This document shows positions 52,420-64,000 of a stretch of 64,000 bases of DNA, in pieces. The position numbers and the translations under genes are program-made. Numbering within the stretch: position 1 is the stretch's first letter; each line of letters opens with the position of its first letter. This stretch comes from Sporichthya brevicatena. Its GTDB lineage: Bacteria; Actinomycetota; Actinomycetes; Sporichthyales; Sporichthyaceae. Below the pieces are notes generated by a model. That model was not told the origin of the DNA, did not search any database, and worked only from the letters and a program-made list of their open reading frames with translations. The DNA is taken from the NCBI RefSeq assembly GCF_039525035.1, contig NZ_BAAAHE010000015.1, positions 15,012 to 79,011 on the forward strand. Direction: 5' to 3'.

Positions 52420-55400
52420 TCAGTCGCGCGGGGCCGCGGCGGCCAGCGCAGAGAGCGCGCGGAACCAGGTCCGGGCCAGGTCGACGACGGCGTCGGCGTC
52501 GAGGACGCCGTCCGGCCACGACCAGGTCGCGAGCAGGACGACGCCGTCCGGGCGGTCCTGCGCCACGGCGCCGAGGGACAGGGCGTGTGCGAGCGGGATC
52601 GACGGGTCGAGCGCGAGGTCGGCGACCGCCTCCTCCGGGGCGCTCGCCCAGTCGCCGTCCTCCGGGCCGCCGACGCGGCCGAGGTAGTTGAACTCCAGCG
52701 ACGGCGGTACGTCACCCCCGAGGGCGGCCGTCGCTCCCGTGCTCACTCGTACGCGCTCCAGCACAGCCGCGGCCGCCACCGGAACTGACTCCACGTCAGC
52801 CAGCCGGACCGGCCCCGGGTCGAGCAGAACCGGGACGCCGGTGGCGAACCGGCCCAGCGTGCGGGAGACGTCGAGGTCACCCGTGCGCCCGTGGCCCTTG
52901 ACGTCGACGAGCGTCGCCCCGCCCCCGTCATCGACAGAGCTCTCGACCGCACCGCGCCGGTCCCGCCAGTCGGCGACGGCGAGCGCGAGTGCCGCGAGCA
53001 GCACGTCGTCGACGTGCGCCCCGTACGCCGCGGGTACCGGGCCCAGCAAGGCCGTGGTGAGGCCCGTCGGGAGCGTCTCGTCATGTGTGCGTTCGGTCCC
53101 CACGACGTCGCGTGTCGGGTCGAGCGGGCGCCGCAGGGGCAGCGGGTCCCCGCCGGCCCGGACGGACTCCGCCGCCGGGGAGCCGCCGCGCTGGTGCGGG
53201 ACCTGCGCGGTGAGCAACTGCGCGTGCCGGCGGAACGACGTGGTGACCGGCGGCAGGTCCCGGCCCGCCACCGCAGCCGCGAGATCCTTGAGAAGGATGC
53301 GCCACGACACGGCGTCCATCACGAGGTGATGCACGGTCAGCAGGAGCCGTCCGCGTTCGCCGGGCCCGCGGTCGAACCACACCGCGGCCCACATCACCCC
53401 GGAGTCGGGGTCGACGCGGTCCCGGGCCGCGCGGGCGCGCTCGGCGACGAGGGCCTCCAGGTCGCCGACGCCCCGGGCGTCCACGCACTCGAGGTGGACC
53501 ACGGCCTGATCCGCGGACGGAACTTCCAGCGTCCAGGGCGTGCCCCGGACGAGGCGGGCACGCAGGAGGTCGTGCTGCCGGGCCACCGCGGCGAGGGCCT
53601 GCCGCAGACCGTCCTCGGTCGTGCCGGCCGGGGTGAGCACCAGGCTCGACTGCTGGATGCCGGCGACCGGTGCGTCGACCTCGGACATCCAGGCCATGGT
53701 CGGCGTCAGCGGAACCGTGCCGGTCCCGTCGTCGGCGGTGGCGGCGGTGGCGGTGTCGGAAGCCTCCACCGGGACCGCCGCGGCCGCGACCGAGTCCAGC
53801 GTCCGTTCCGCCATGATCTGACGTGGCGTCACCTTCCAGCCCTGCGCGCGCAGGCGACTGACCACCTGCATCGCGAGGATGCTGTCGCCGCCGAGGGCGA
53901 AGAAGTCGTCCTCGACGCCGACCTCGAGGCCGAGCAGCTCACTCACGACGGTGACGACGGCGTTTTCGGCCGAGGTCGCCGGCGGACGCGAGCGGATGCG
54001 GTCGGCCGCCGGCGGCTCCGGCAACGCCGACCGGTCGAGCTTGCCGCCGGGCAGGAGCGGCAGCGCGTCCAGCGCGACGAAAGCCGTCGGCACCATGTGG
54101 CCGGGCAGGGCGTCGGCGGCGAGCCGGCGCAGGTCGGCGACGGACGGCGCGTCAGCGCCGGGCCGCGGCACGACGTAGGCCACCAGGCGCTCGACCCCAC
54201 CCGGGCCGGGACGCACGGCGACCACCGCCGCCGCGAGGTCACCGTGACGCCCGAGCACGGCCTCGATCTCGGCCGGCTCGATCCGGTAGCCGCGCAGCTT
54301 CACCTGATCGTCCGACCGGCCGCGGTACTCGAGGTGCCCCGCGGCGTCGAACCGTGCGAGGTCACCGGTCCGGTACATCCGTGTCCCGGGCGGACCGAAC
54401 GGGTCGGCGACGATCCGGTCCGCGGTCAGCCCGGCGCGGTTGAGGTACCCGCGCGCGAGTCCGGCGCCGGCCAGATACAGCTCACCGGTGACCCCGGGCG
54501 GCACCGGGTGCAGCGCCGCGTCGAGGACGTAGGCGTGCGCGCCGGCGACGGGGCGGCCCACCACCGGAGTCTTCGCGTCGCCGACGAACGCGACCAGGGA
54601 GTCGACGGTCGCCTCCGTCGGTCCGTAGAGGTTGACCGCATCGGTGCCGGCGAGTTCGCGCAGCTGCGTCCATACGCCCGGCGGCACGGCCTCGCCCCCG
54701 AATCCCAGCAGGTGCAGCGGGCAGCGGGGCGTGCCGTCGACGTCCGGACGCACGAGGCCCGCGGCGAGCAGTTGCGCGAGGAAGGACGGCGTCACCTCGA
54801 GGAAGTCGAGGTCGCGATCCCACACCGCGGCGACGAGCAGGTCCGCGTCCCGGCGGGTCTCGTCGTCGAGGACGTGCACCTCGTGCCCGCCGAGCAGCCA
54901 CAGCTGCGGCTGCCAGGACGCGTCGAAGGAGAACGACCACGCGTGCCCGACCCGCAGCCGGTCCCGCCCGGCGGCCACGACGGCCCGCGCGTGCAGATCC
55001 TCGGCGTGACTGGCGTACAGGTTCGCCACGGCCGTGTGCGGCACGACCACACCCTTCGGCGTCCCCGTCGAGCCGGAGGTGTAGATCACGTACACCGGGT
55101 GCTCCGGCGCGAGCGGCGCGAGCCGGTCGGCATCGGTGAGATCGCGGTCGTCCGCGGTCCCCAGGCGCACCGCCGTCGCCGGGTCGTCGAGCACGAGGAC
55201 GGGGACGTCACCCCACTCGGCGACCAGGTCCGACGTGGTCACGACGAGCACCGCACCCGCGTCGGCGAACAGCGCCGCGGTACGGGCGGCCGGGGTGTCC
55301 GGCTCGGCGGGGACGTAGGGCGCGCCGGCCTTGGCCGCGGCGAGGATCGCGGTCATCCCGTGCTCGCGCGGCAGCACGAGTCCGACGGGTCGCTCCGGCC

Positions 55401-58400
55401 CGGCTCCGGCGGCGACGAGCAGCCGCGCGAGCCGGTTGGCCCCGGCGTTGAGCTGACCGAACGTCAACCGGCGCTCCCCCGCGACCAGTGCGGGCGCCGT
55501 CGGGTCGCGGCGCACCTGCGCCTCGAACAGGGCCGGCACGGTCGCGGCGACGTTCGCGGGAAGCGCAGCGGCGGGGCGACCCCGACCCGCGGCGAGCGCA
55601 GCGTCGCGCTCGCCGCGGGCCAGGACGTCGATCCCGGCGACGGGCCGGTCGGGATCGGCGACCACGGCGCGCAGCAGCCGGAGCAGGCGGTCGGCGAGAC
55701 CCGCCGCCGTGCTCTCGTCGAAGAGGTCCGTCGCGTACTCGACGACGCCGGCGATCCCCCCGGCCCCGCCGTCGCCGCCGCGCTCGTCGACGAAGTCGAA
55801 CGAGAGGTCGAACTTCGCCACCGCGGCGTCGGCGTCGATCCGCGTCGCCCCGAGGCCCGGGAGCTCCGGGTCGTCGTCGGGCGCGGGCAGGTGCACCACC
55901 ATCACCTGGAACAACGGGTGGCGAGCCGGCGACCGCGCGGGGTTGACCGCCTCGACGACGCGGTCGAACGGCAGGTCCTGGTGCTCGAAGGCCGCGAGGT
56001 CGTTCTCCCGCACCCGACGCAGCAGCTCGGCGAAGCTCGGCCGCCCGGACAGGTCCGTCCGCAGCACGATCGTGTTGAGGAAGTACCCGACGAGGTCGCC
56101 GAGCGCGAGGTCCGCCCGGCCGGTGATCGGGCTGCCGATCGGGATGTCGTCACCGCCGCCGCTGCGGTGGAGCAGCGCCGCGACCGCCGCCTGCAGCACC
56201 ATGAACGTGCTGACGTCGTGAGTTCGCGCGAGCGACCGCAGCGCGGCCGCGAGGTCGGCGTCGATCGTCACCGGCACCGTGCCGCCGGAGCCGGTGGCCA
56301 TCGCCGGCCGGGGGCGGTCGGTCGGCAGCGAGAGCTCGACGGGCAGACCGGCCAACGCCTCGCGCCAGAACGCGGTCTGCTGCCGGGCGTACTCGGTCGG
56401 CGCCCCGCGCTCGCCGAGCAATCTGTGCTGCCACGCGGCGAAGTCCGCGTAGCGGGCGGGCAGCGGCGCGAACTCCGGGGCCCGGCCCTCCCGCCGCGCG
56501 GCGTAGGCCGTGGCCAGGTCGGTCACCAGCGGCGCGTCGGACCACTCGTCGGCGGCGATGTGATGCACCGTCAGCGTGAGGACGTGGTCCGTCGGTCCCA
56601 GCCGGAGCAGCTCGGCCCGCACCGGTGGTTCCGTCGCCAGGTCGAAGGTGTGGAAGGCCGCGCCGCGCAACCGCGCGGGCAGGTCGGCGGGGTCGATCGT
56701 GGCCTCGACGACGCGGACCGTCTCCGCCGGCAGCACCCGTTGGTACGGCAGGCCGTCCCGTTCGACGACGACCGTGCGCAGGGGCTCGTGGCGTTCGACG
56801 AGATCGCGCACCGCGGCGCGCAGTGCGGCGGCGTCGAGCTCGCCGGTCAGGCGCCAGGCGATCGGGATGTTGTAGGTCGGGCTCGGGCCGGCGATGCGGT
56901 CCAGCACCCAGAGCCCGTGCTGGGCCGGCGAGAGCGGGACCTCGGCGCCGGACGGCACCGGTGTCAGCGCCGGACGCTCCCCCGCGGCGGACGCGGTGGC
57001 GAGCCGCGCGGCCAGGCGCGCGGGGGTCGGCGCGTCGAAGACCGTCCGCAGGGACACGTCGGCCCCGAGATCGGCCCGCAGTCGAGCGACCAGGCGCATG
57101 GCGAGCAGCGAGTGCCCGCCGAGGGCGAAGAAGTCCGCGTCGGCGCCGGGCCGCTCCCCTCCGGGCAGCCCGAGCACCTCGGCGAACAGAGCGCAGACCG
57201 TGCCCTCCAGTGCGGAGGCCGGTGCCCGGCCCGACCCGGCGGATCGGGAGTCGACGGGCGCCGGCAGCGCGGCGCGGTCGACCTTCCCCGCCACGGAGCG
57301 CGGCAGCGCGGGCAGGACGACGAAGGCCGACGGCACCAGCGCGGCGGGCAGGGTCGCCGCGACGGCGGCCCGCAGCGTCTCGACGTCGGTCTCCGCACCG
57401 CCGGGCGCCACGACGTACGCGACCAGACGCGGGTCGCCCGGCCGATCCTCGCGGACGGCGACGGCCGCGTCGACCGCGCCGGCCGTGCGCAGGGCCGCCT
57501 CGATCTCTCCGGTCTCGATGCGCAGGCCGCGGAGCTTGACCTGGCCGTCGACGCGGCCGAGGAACTCCAGCTCCCCGCTCGCACGCCGCCGGACGAGGTC
57601 ACCGGTGCGGTACATCCGCGTCCCGGGGGCGCCGAACGGGTCGGCGACGAAGCGGTCGGCGGTGAGGCCGGGGCGGTTCAGGTACCCGCGGGCGAGACCC
57701 GGGCCGGCGAGGTAGAGCTCGCCGGGGACGCCGTCGGGCACCGGCGTGAGCCCGGCGTCGAGGATCCGGACCGCGAGGTTCGCGACGGCGCCGGCCCGGC
57801 GGTGGACCGTGTCGGCGGTGCGGATCGCGCTGCGGCCCCACGCGTCGACCGTGCACTCGGTCGGGCCGTACAGGTCGTGGACCGCGACCAACGGCCACGA
57901 GGTCAGCTCGCCCCACAGGTCCGGTGGCGTCGCCTCGCCCCCGACGACGAGGACCGCCGGCGGCACGCCGTCCGCGCCGAGGCCCGCGCGCATCAGCTCG
58001 CGCAGGAACGTCGGCGTCAGGTCGAGGTAGTCGATGCGCTCGGCGCCCAGGTACGCGACGACCGCGGCCGGGTCGAGCGCACTCTCGTCGTCGAGGACGT
58101 GCAGCTCGTGCCCGGCGACCAGCCAGAGCAGCGGGTCCCACGACGCGTCGAAGGAGAACGAGGTCACGCAGCTCGCGCGCAGGACCTCCCGGCCGAGCGC
58201 CTGGGCAGCCGGGTCCATCACGGTGGCCCGCTGGGCGGCGAGGAGGTTCGTCAGCCCGCGGTGAGTGCCGACCACACCCTTCGGCGTGCCCGTCGACCCG
58301 GACGTGAAGATGACGTAGGCCGCGGCGGCCGGCGGCGGTGGCACCGGGGCGAACGACCCCACCGGCGCGTCCGCCGGGAGCACGACCGTCCGCACGCCCG

Positions 58401-61400
58401 CGGGCAGCCGGTTCGCCAGCTCCGCGGTCGTCAGCACGACCACCGGGGCGGCGTCGGCAAACATCTGCTCCAGCCGCGCCGGCGGCTGGTTCGGATCCAC
58501 CGGCACGTACGCCGCGCCCGCGGCGAGGACGCCGAAGATCGCCGGCACCGTCGCCGTGCGCGGCAGCGCGAGGCCGACGAGGTCACCCGGTCGCACGCCG
58601 TGCTCGGTCAGCAGGGCGGCGACACCGCCCGCGCGGCCGGTGAGCTCGGCGAAGGTGAGCCGCTCCGCGCCGGCCACCAGCGCGAGCCGGTCGGGCGTGC
58701 ACTGCGCCTGGACGGCCAGAGCCTGAGCCACCGTCAGCTCGGGGACCGCGAGCTCCGGACCGACACCGGCCGCGAGCAGGGAGGCGGGTTCTCCGGGAGC
58801 GAGCAGGTCGAGCCGGCTCAGCGGCCGGGTCGGGTCCGCGGTTGCCGCGGCGAGCAGTCGCAACATCCGGTCGGCGAGCTCGGCGACGGTCGCGGGGTCG
58901 AAGAGATCACGGCTGTACTCGAACTTCAGCAGCAGCGCCTCGCCCGTGTCCGCGCCCGGGTCGACGACGTCGACCGCGAGGTCGAACTGGGCGGTGCCCA
59001 GTTCCGGGTCGAGCCACCGCGTCGGCAGGCCGAGCAGGTCGGCGTCGTCGCTGCTGCGGGCGTGGTAGCCGATCAGGACCTGGAAGAGCGGGTTACGGCC
59101 CGGCACCCGCGGCGGGTTGACGGCCTCGACCACGCGTTCGAACGGGACGTCCGCCGCGTCGAAGGCGGCGAGGCCGGTCTCGCGGACCCGGCCGAGCAGG
59201 TCGGCGAACGACGGATCCCCCGACGTGTCGGTGCGGAGCACCACGGTGTTGACGAAGAACCCGACGAGGTCGTCGAGCGCCCCGTCGGCGCGGCCCGCGA
59301 CCGGCACGCCGATCGGGAGGTCCTCCCCCGCTCCGAGGCGGGTCAACAGCGCGGCGAACGCCGCGTGCAGGGTCATGAACATGCTGGCGCCACTCGCCGC
59401 GGCGAGGTGACGGAGGCCGGCGGCGGTCTCGGCCGGCACCTCGGCGCGGACCAGGCCGCCGGTGACGGAGGGCTCGGCCGGTCGGGGTCGGTCGGTGGGC
59501 AGCCGGAGCTCGACCGGCGACCCGGCGAGCGTCGCGGTCCAGTAGTCGAGCTGACGCGCCATCAGCGAATCGGGGTCCGGCGCGTCGCCGAGCAGGCGCT
59601 CCTGCCACAGCGTGTAGTCCGCGTACTGGACCGGCAGCGCAGCCAAGCGCGGGTCGAGCCCGGCGACACGGGCGCGGTAGGCCGTGTCGAGGTCGGCAAG
59701 GAACGGCCGGTCCGACCACTCGTCGGTGGTGACGTGGTGCAGGACGATCACGACGACCGCGTCGTCCGGTGCGACGGTCAGGACCGACGCCCGGACCGGG
59801 AGCTCCGCCCCGAGGCGGAACGGCGTCCGCACACGCTGGGCCACGACGTCCGTGATCGCCTCCTCGGCGACCGGGACGACCTCGAAGGCCGAGCGGGTGA
59901 ACTCGTCCGCCGCGACCGCCGGGTCGAGCACGTCCTGGTACGGCTCGCCCCCGGCCTCGGCGAACAGCGTCCGCAGCGATTCGTGACGGGTCATCACGTC
60001 GATGACCGCGGCACGCAGCGCGTCGGTGTCGAGCGCGCCGGTCAGGCGGAACACCAGCGGAAAGTTGTAGGCCGCGGACGGGCCGGAGAGGCGGTCCACG
60101 AGCCAGAGGCGGCGTTGGGCGGCCGAGAGCGGGACCCGCTCCGGCCGCGGGCCGGGCACGAGCGCCGCCCGGGCCGGGCCGCGGGTGGCCTCGACCCGCC
60201 GGGCGAGCTCCTCCGCGGTCGGAGCCTCGAACAGGTCGCGGATCGCAAGGTCGGTGCCGAGTTCGCTGCGGGCTCGGCTGATCAGCCGCGTGGCGAGGAG
60301 CGAGTGGCCACCCGCCGCGAAGAAGTCGTCGGTGGCGCCGACGCGCTCGAGTCCGAGCACCTCCGCGAAGAGCGCGCACAGCGTCTCCTCCACCGGGGTC
60401 GCCGGCGCGCGGCCGGCCGTCGTCGCGACCGGCTCCGGCGCCGGCAGGGCGCGGCGGTCGAGCTTGCCGTTGACGGTCAGCGGCAGCGCCGGCAGCGGCA
60501 CGAGGGCGGACGGCACCATGTAGTCGGGCAGCGACTCCTTCAGGAATCCCCGCAGGCGCACGAGCAGGTCCGCCGCCGCGCGGGCCGCGGCCGGCGCGTT
60601 GGCGAGCTCGCCGACTGGCCGGGCGCGGCAGGTCCCGGTCAGCCGAACGGGAGCGTCGGCCGGCAGCAGCACCGCCTCGTACCGGTCCGGCTCGCTGCCC
60701 GGGACGCAGACGGCGCGGTACCCCGCGCGGACGACGTCGTCGGGTTCGGTGCCCACCGGGGCGGTCCGCAGCGCGGCGCGCGCGGCCACCACCCCGGACA
60801 CGGAACCGGACGCCAGCACCTCGAGGGCCGCGAGTTCTCCCGACAGACGTGGGTTCTCCAGGTCGGGAATCCGCACCGCCCCGGGCACCGTGTCGACGGC
60901 CACCGGTTCGGGTCCACCGGCCGCGTGCAGCAGGACGTCGTAACGGTGCCGGGTGAGTTCGTTGTGGGCTCGGCCCGCCTTCAGCCGGATGTCGGCCCCG
61001 GCCAGCGTCGGTGTGCGCTCCGCCAGGTCGGTGAACCACGCGGGGTGGAGCACCAGCTCCTTCTCCAGCGCGACCCGTCTGTCGATCTGCGCGGCCAACT
61101 GGGCGGGCCCGACACCGGGGTCCGCCTGCTCCAACGCGATCGCGGCGTGGAACGCACGCAGCGAGCGCAGGTCGCGGACGTCGCCGACGAACAGCGTGCC
61201 GCCGGGGGCGAGCAGCTCGGCCAGCCCGGTCAGCACGCCGGCGAGGTGCTCGGCGCTCGGGAAGTACTGCACGACCGAGTTGACGACGATCGTGTCGAAG
61301 TGACCCCGCGGCAGGCCGTCGGTGTGCTCGGCGGGCCGGCACTCCAGGCGCACCCGCGCGGCCAGCTCCGGGTCGGAAGCGACGTCCGCGGTCAGCTTCG

Positions 61401-64000
61401 CGATCACGGGCGCCGAGAAGTCGGTGGCCCAGTACTCGTCGACGTCGCGGGCGAGCCCGGACAGCAGGAGGCCGCTGCCGACACCGACCTCGAGAACGCG
61501 GCGGGCACCGAGGGAGCGGATCCGTGCGAGCGTCGCGTCGCGCCACTCGCTCATCTCGTCGAACGGGATCGGGGCGCCGGTGTAGCTGGAGTCCCAACCG
61601 GCGAAGTCGGTGGTGAAGACCGCCGTCGGGATCTCGGTGTACTCGGCGTCGTAGATCTGCTGCCACTGCTCGACGTGCGCGGACTCGGCGGCGTCGCGCG
61701 AGTCACCCGCCGCCGGCGCGGGCACGACGTACCCGACGAGCCGGGACGAGCCGGTGCCGTCTCCGGCCGGGACGGCGATCACCGCCGCGTCGACGACCTC
61801 GGGGTGCGCGGCGACCGCCGCGGCGACCTCGCCGGGTTCGACGCGGTAGCCGCGGATCTTCACCTGGTCGTCGGCGCGGCCGACGAAGTCGAGCAGACCG
61901 TCGGACCGCCACCGGACGAGGTCACCCGTGCGGTACATGCGCGCACCCGGCTCGCCGAACGGGTCGGCGACGAACCGCTCCGCCGTCAGGCCGGCGCGCT
62001 GAAGGTAGCCACGGGCCAGACCGACGCCGGTGATGTAGAGCTCCCCGGCGACACCGGGCGGCACGGGGCGCAACCGGGAGTCCAGGACGTAGGCGACCGT
62101 GTTGCGGATCGGGCGGCCGACCGTCGGCGTCGTGCTGTCGTCGGTCCCGCCGCCGAGGGTGTTGATCGTGTACTCGGTCGGGCCGTAGAGGTTGTAGCCG
62201 GTGACACCGGGCGTCGTGAGCAGCCGCGACCACACGTGCTCGGGCACCGCCTCGCCGCCGAGCAGGACGAGCGGCGGGACGTGCGGGCCGTCGAGCAGCC
62301 CGTGCTCGAACAGCTGCGCGGCGTAGGTCGGCGTCACGTTGACCACGTCGACGGCGTGCGCGGCGCAGTACGCCACCAGCGCCTCCGGGTCGCGGCGCAG
62401 ATCCTCGTCGCAGACGTGGACCTCGTGCCCCTCGACGAGCCAGAGCAACTCCTCCCACGACATGTCGAAGGAGAACGAGACCGTGTGCGCGATCCGCAGT
62501 CGCCGCCCGCCCGCCTGCGCCACCACCGGGTCGAAGATGTGCTGACGGTGATTCAGCTGCATGTTCGTCAGACCGCGATAGGGCGTGACAACGCCCTTGG
62601 GCAGGCCGGTCGAGCCGGAGGTGTAGATGACGTAGGCCGGGTGCTCCAGCCGGTGCGGCACCCCGGGGGCGAAACCGGGCCGCTCGGCGTCGGCCAGCGG
62701 CTCCGCGGAGAGCGCCGTCAGCGCGGCGGCCGTCGCCGGGTCGTCGAGCCGGACCTGCTCCGGGCCGCCGACGGGCAGCTGCCCGTCGCGGGCAGCGGTG
62801 GTCAGGACGCAGACGGGCTCGGCGTCGGCGAGCACGAACGCGACGCGGTCGGCCGGGGTGTCGGCGTCGATCGGCAGGTAGGCCGCGCCGGTGCGCAGCA
62901 CGGCGAACAGCGCGGCCACCATGTCGGCGGCACGCGGGAGCGCGAGCGCGACGACGCGTTCGGGCCCGGCGCCGCGGGCCAGCAGGGCCCGCGCGATGCG
63001 GTTGACCCGCGCCTCTAGCTCGGCGTAGGTCCAGGAACCGTCGGCGGTGACGAGCGCGACCGCGTCGGGGCAGAGCGCGGCGCGCTCGGCGAGCAGTTCG
63101 GAGATCGACTCGATGCCCGAGTCGGCGGCGGTGTCGTTCCACTCGACGAGCACCTGCTGCCGCTCGGCCGCGGTCAGGGTGTCGAGCTCGCCGACGCGGA
63201 CGCCGGGATCCGCGACGAGAACCTCGAGCACCGCCGCGAACCGGTCGAGAACGGCCTGCGCCGCGGCATCGGTCACGACGTCGGGCCGGTGGTACAGCCC
63301 GAGCACCAGCTCTGTCGTCGGGGTGACGACGAGGGTGAGCGGGTAGTGCGTGGCGTCCGCGTAGCCGACGTCGGTGATCCGGTGCCGGCGCCGGAACGCC
63401 TCCTCCTCCTCGGCGTCGTCGCCGAGGAAGTTCTGCATCACCGAGAGCGTGTCGAACAGCTGCGGGTGCCCGGACTCGCGCTGGATGCGCGCGAGCCCCA
63501 GCCAGTCGTGGCCGAGCACGGCGGAACGCTCGCGGTGCAGGCGACCGAGGAGTTCGGTGACGGTCTCGGCCGGGTCGATCCGCACGCGCGCGGGCACGGT
63601 GTTGAGGAACAACCCGATGACCGTCTCGACGTCGGGCACCGCCGGTGGGCGGCCCGACACCGTCGTGCCGAACACGACGTCACCGGAGCCGGTCAGCCCC
63701 GAGAGCACCAGGCCCCAGGCCGCGCTGACGAGCGTGTTCAGCGTGACTCCGGCGGCGCGCGCGGCGGCGCGGATCGCGTCCGACGCAGCTTCGTCGAGCG
63801 TGATGCGGCGGATGCCCGGCGGCACCGGCTCCGCCTCACCGAGCCCGGGGTGGACAAGCGTCGGGGAGTCGAGCTCGGCGAGCGCGTCGCGCCACACCGC
63901 GGCCGAGACCTCGGCGTCCTGCTCCCCCAACCAGTTCAGGTAGTCGCGGTACGAGCCGCGGCGCGGCAGCCCGGTCGCGTCGCCGCCGGAGGCGTAAAGC
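52420..64000 (-). CDS. Siderophore-type NRPS, partial (5' end beyond the window)
   Basis: The open frame runs to the right edge; 3859 residues are visible. Domain order with approximate positions: partial C (64000-63190), A1 (63130-61750) with an N-methyltransferase inserted after its A8 region (61700-60890; [12 protein letters not shown]), T1 (GGHSLL, about 60310), C2 (HHVTTDE, about 59730), A2 (58760-57250), T2 (about 57110), C3 (HHIAADE, about 56560), A3 (55600-53990), T3 (GGDSIL, about 53890) and a terminal epimerase ([10 protein letters not shown], about 53320; FNYLGR near the end). There is no thioesterase. Pocket residues: A1 D-M-E-N-L-G-L-I-N, A2 D-A-D-D-V-G-L-V-D, A3 D-A-Q-E-G-G-L-V-D. 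A1 equals the known hydroxyornithine code; A2 and A3 have acidic pockets that suggest basic residues. T3 with GGDS fits a carrier before an epimerase, so the last residue is D. Confidence 0.95.
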   Translation of the reverse strand, partial: LYASGGDATGLPRRGSYRDYLNWLGEQDAEVSAAVWRDALAELDSPTLVHPGLGEAEPVPPGIRRITLDEAASDAIRAAARAAGVTLNTLVSAAWGLVLSGLTGSGDVVFGTTVSGRPPAVPDVETVIGLFLNTVPARVRIDPAETVTELLGRLHRERSAVLGHDWLGLARIQRESGHPQLFDTLSVMQNFLGDDAEEEEAFRRRHRITDVGYADATHYPLTLVVTPTTELVLGLYHRPDVVTDAAAQAVLDRFAAVLEVLVADPGVRVGELDTLTAAERQQVLVEWNDTAADSGIESISELLAERAALCPDAVALVTADGSWTYAELEARVNRIARALLARGAGPERVVALALPRAADMVAALFAVLRTGAAYLPIDADTPADRVAFVLADAEPVCVLTTAARDGQLPVGGPEQVRLDDPATAAALTALSAEPLADAERPGFAPGVPHRLEHPAYVIYTSGSTGLPKGVVTPYRGLTNMQLNHRQHIFDPVVAQAGGRRLRIAHTVSFSFDMSWEELLWLVEGHEVHVCDEDLRRDPEALVAYCAAHAVDVVNVTPTYAAQLFEHGLLDGPHVPPLVLLGGEAVPEHVWSRLLTTPGVTGYNLYGPTEYTINTLGGGTDDSTTPTVGRPIRNTVAYVLDSRLRPVPPGVAGELYITGVGLARGYLQRAGLTAERFVADPFGEPGARMYRTGDLVRWRSDGLLDFVGRADDQVKIRGYRVEPGEVAAAVAAHPEVVDAAVIAVPAGDGTGSSRLVGYVVPAPAAGDSRDAAESAHVEQWQQIYDAEYTEIPTAVFTTDFAGWDSSYTGAPIPFDEMSEWRDATLARIRSLGARRVLEVGVGSGLLLSGLARDVDEYWATDFSAPVIAKLTADVASDPELAARVRLECRPAEHTDGLPRGHFDTIVVNSVVQYFPSAEHLAGVLTGLAELLAPGGTLFVGDVRDLRSLRAFHAAIALEQADPGVGPAQLAAQIDRRVALEKELVLHPAWFTDLAERTPTLAGADIRLKAGRAHNELTRHRYDVLLHAAGGPEPVAVDTVPGAVRIPDLENPRLSGELAALEVLASGSVSGVVAARAALRTAPVGTEPDDVVRAGYRAVCVPGSEPDRYEAVLLPADAPVRLTGTCRARPVGELANAPAAARAAADLLVRLRGFLKESLPDYMVPSALVPLPALPLTVNGKLDRRALPAPEPVATTAGRAPATPVEETLCALFAEVLGLERVGATDDFFAAGGHSLLATRLISRARSELGTDLAIRDLFEAPTAEELARRVEATRGPARAALVPGPRPERVPLSAAQRRLWLVDRLSGPSAAYNFPLVFRLTGALDTDALRAAVIDVMTRHESLRTLFAEAGGEPYQDVLDPAVAADEFTRSAFEVVPVAEEAITDVVAQRVRTPFRLGAELPVRASVLTVAPDDAVVVIVLHHVTTDEWSDRPFLADLDTAYRARVAGLDPRLAALPVQYADYTLWQERLLGDAPDPDSLMARQLDYWTATLAGSPVELRLPTDRPRPAEPSVTGGLVRAEVPAETAAGLRHLAAASGASMFMTLHAAFAALLTRLGAGEDLPIGVPVAGRADGALDDLVGFFVNTVVLRTDTSGDPSFADLLGRVRETGLAAFDAADVPFERVVEAVNPPRVPGRNPLFQVLIGYHARSSDDADLLGLPTRWLDPELGTAQFDLAVDVVDPGADTGEALLLKFEYSRDLFDPATVAELADRMLRLLAAATADPTRPLSRLDLLAPGEPASLLAAGVGPELAVPELTVAQALAVQAQCTPDRLALVAGAERLTFAELTGRAGGVAALLTEHGVRPGDLVGLALPRTATVPAIFGVLAAGAAYVPVDPNQPPARLEQMFADAAPVVVLTTAELANRLPAGVRTVVLPADAPVGSFAPVPPPPAAAAYVIFTSGSTGTPKGVVGTHRGLTNLLAAQRATVMDPAAQALGREVLRASCVTSFSFDASWDPLLWLVAGHELHVLDDESALDPAAVVAYLGAERIDYLDLTPTFLRELMRAGLGADGVPPAVLVVGGEATPPDLWGELTSWPLVAVHDLYGPTECTVDAWGRSAIRTADTVHRRAGAVANLAVRILDAGLTPVPDGVPGELYLAGPGLARGYLNRPGLTADRFVADPFGAPGTRMYRTGDLVRRRASGELEFLGRVDGQVKLRGLRIETGEIEAALRTAGAVDAAVAVREDRPGDPRLVAYVVAPGGAETDVETLRAAVAATLPAALVPSAFVVLPALPRSVAGKVDRAALPAPVDSRSAGSGRAPASALEGTVCALFAEVLGLPGGERPGADADFFALGGHSLLAMRLVARLRADLGADVSLRTVFDAPTPARLAARLATASAAGERPALTPVPSGAEVPLSPAQHGLWVLDRIAGPSPTYNIPIAWRLTGELDAAALRAAVRDLVERHEPLRTVVVERDGLPYQRVLPAETVRVVEATIDPADLPARLRGAAFHTFDLATEPPVRAELLRLGPTDHVLTLTVHHIAADEWSDAPLVTDLATAYAARREGRAPEFAPLPARYADFAAWQHRLLGERGAPTEYARQQTAFWREALAGLPVELSLPTDRPRPAMATGSGGTVPVTIDADLAAALRSLARTHDVSTFMVLQAAVAALLHRSGGGDDIPIGSPITGRADLALGDLVGYFLNTIVLRTDLSGRPSFAELLRRVRENDLAAFEHQDLPFDRVVEAVNPARSPARHPLFQVMVVHLPAPDDDPELPGLGATRIDADAAVAKFDLSFDFVDERGGDGGAGGIAGVVEYATDLFDESTAAGLADRLLRLLRAVVADPDRPVAGIDVLARGERDAALAAGRGRPAAALPANVAATVPALFEAQVRRDPTAPALVAGERRLTFGQLNAGANRLARLLVAAGAGPERPVGLVLPREHGMTAILAAAKAGAPYVPAEPDTPAARTAALFADAGAVLVVTTSDLVAEWGDVPVLVLDDPATAVRLGTADDRDLTDADRLAPLAPEHPVYVIYTSGSTGTPKGVVVPHTAVANLYASHAEDLHARAVVAAGRDRLRVGHAWSFSFDASWQPQLWLLGGHEVHVLDDETRRDADLLVAAVWDRDLDFLEVTPSFLAQLLAAGLVRPDVDGTPRCPLHLLGFGGEAVPPGVWTQLRELAGTDAVNLYGPTEATVDSLVAFVGDAKTPVVGRPVAGAHAYVLDAALHPVPPGVTGELYLAGAGLARGYLNRAGLTADRIVADPFGPPGTRMYRTGDLARFDAAGHLEYRGRSDDQVKLRGYRIEPAEIEAVLGRHGDLAAAVVAVRPGPGGVERLVAYVVPRPGADAPSVADLRRLAADALPGHMVPTAFVALDALPLLPGGKLDRSALPEPPAADRIRSRPPATSAENAVVTVVSELLGLEVGVEDDFFALGGDSILAMQVVSRLRAQGWKVTPRQIMAERTLDSVAAAAVPVEASDTATAATADDGTGTVPLTPTMAWMSEVDAPVAGIQQSSLVLTPAGTTEDGLRQALAAVARQHDLLRARLVRGTPWTLEVPSADQAVVHLECVDARGVGDLEALVAERARAARDRVDPDSGVMWAAVWFDRGPGERGRLLLTVHHLVMDAVSWRILLKDLAAAVAGRDLPPVTTSFRRHAQLLTAQVPHQRGGSPAAESVRAGGDPLPLRRPLDPTRDVVGTERTHDETLPTGLTTALLGPVPAAYGAHVDDVLLAALALAVADWRDRRGAVESSVDDGGGATLVDVKGHGRTGDLDVSRTLGRFATGVPVLLDPGPVRLADVESVPVAAAAVLERVRVSTGATAALGGDVPPSLEFNYLGRVGGPEDGDWASAPEEAVADLALDPSIPLAHALSLGAVAQDRPDGVVLLATWSWPDGVLDADAVVDLARTWFRALSALAAAAPRD

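Noticed and set aside
52891-63018. A 3375-codon open frame on the + strand opposite the NRPS
   Set aside because: It is exactly antisense to a gene with unbroken NRPS domains. Very high GC removes stop codons from the opposite frame. Its translation is Arg/Gly/Val-rich with no domain.

Overview
The window is a 64 kb chromosomal piece of a very GC-rich actinobacterium. The evidence is GC-saturated third codon positions, frequent GTG starts, a PriA-type dual HisA/TrpF isomerase, an ANTAR regulator of the PdtaR type, an MbtH protein, an ESX-type (EspI-like) MinD ATPase, and a his-trp-lgt order like that of Mycobacterium and its relatives. The genus cannot be fixed from the sequence alone. There are no rRNA genes, phages, IS elements or CRISPR arrays, and one tRNA gene.

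Layout, left to right. (1) 0-9.7 kb: an orphan AbiEi/DUF559 gene bounded by a 32-bp repeat, a family VIII esterase-like hydrolase, a lysyl-oxidase-like lipid-free secreted protein, the sulfate-activation set cysD-cysN with cysQ, an MFS exporter, and a swivel-domain PEP-utilising protein lacking its ATP-grasp partner. (2) 9.8-18 kb: a small leaderless-looking gene, a Wzz/BY-kinase-like membrane ATPase, coaE, rpsA, a SAM methyltransferase coupled to a MOP-family flippase, and a lytic transglycosylase with a Cna-B/SdrD-like tail. (3) 18-27.5 kb: polA, a complete branched-chain amino-acid ABC transporter (livHMGF with convergent livK), and pdtaR. (4) 27.9-38 kb: tRNA-Leu(CAA), two tandem septum-formation-family lipoproteins, pyk, gltD and gltB. 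(5) 38-49 kb: a long leftward run, priA-hisF, then hisI-trpE-(Trp-operon membrane protein)-trpC-trpB-trpA-lgt-lipoprotein, interrupted by a rightward EspI-like ATPase gene. (6) 49-64 kb: an L,D-transpeptidase, then a siderophore-type nonribosomal peptide cluster (Sfp-type PPTase, N-formyltransferase, MbtH, and a giant NRPS that runs off the right edge).

The NRPS operon is the main biosynthetic system. The visible part reads C(partial)-A-nMT-T-C-A-T-C-A-T-E. The specificity residues of the first adenylation domain read D-M-E-N-L-G-L-I-N, the signature known for N5-hydroxyornithine in coelichelin synthetase. Together with the formyltransferase this points to a hydroxamate siderophore carrying N-methylated hydroxyornithine and probably N-formyl-N-hydroxyornithine. 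The chain ends in an epimerase with no thioesterase, so release must happen elsewhere.

The most unusual non-coding signal is a pair of related palindromes with a TG(A/T)CA centre. Four copies of one, at an exact 37-bp period, sit directly after polA, next to two copies of a second one built on GGGTGACACCC. A 25-bp version of the second lies inside the PPTase coding sequence, in frame, like an intragenic palindromic insertion.
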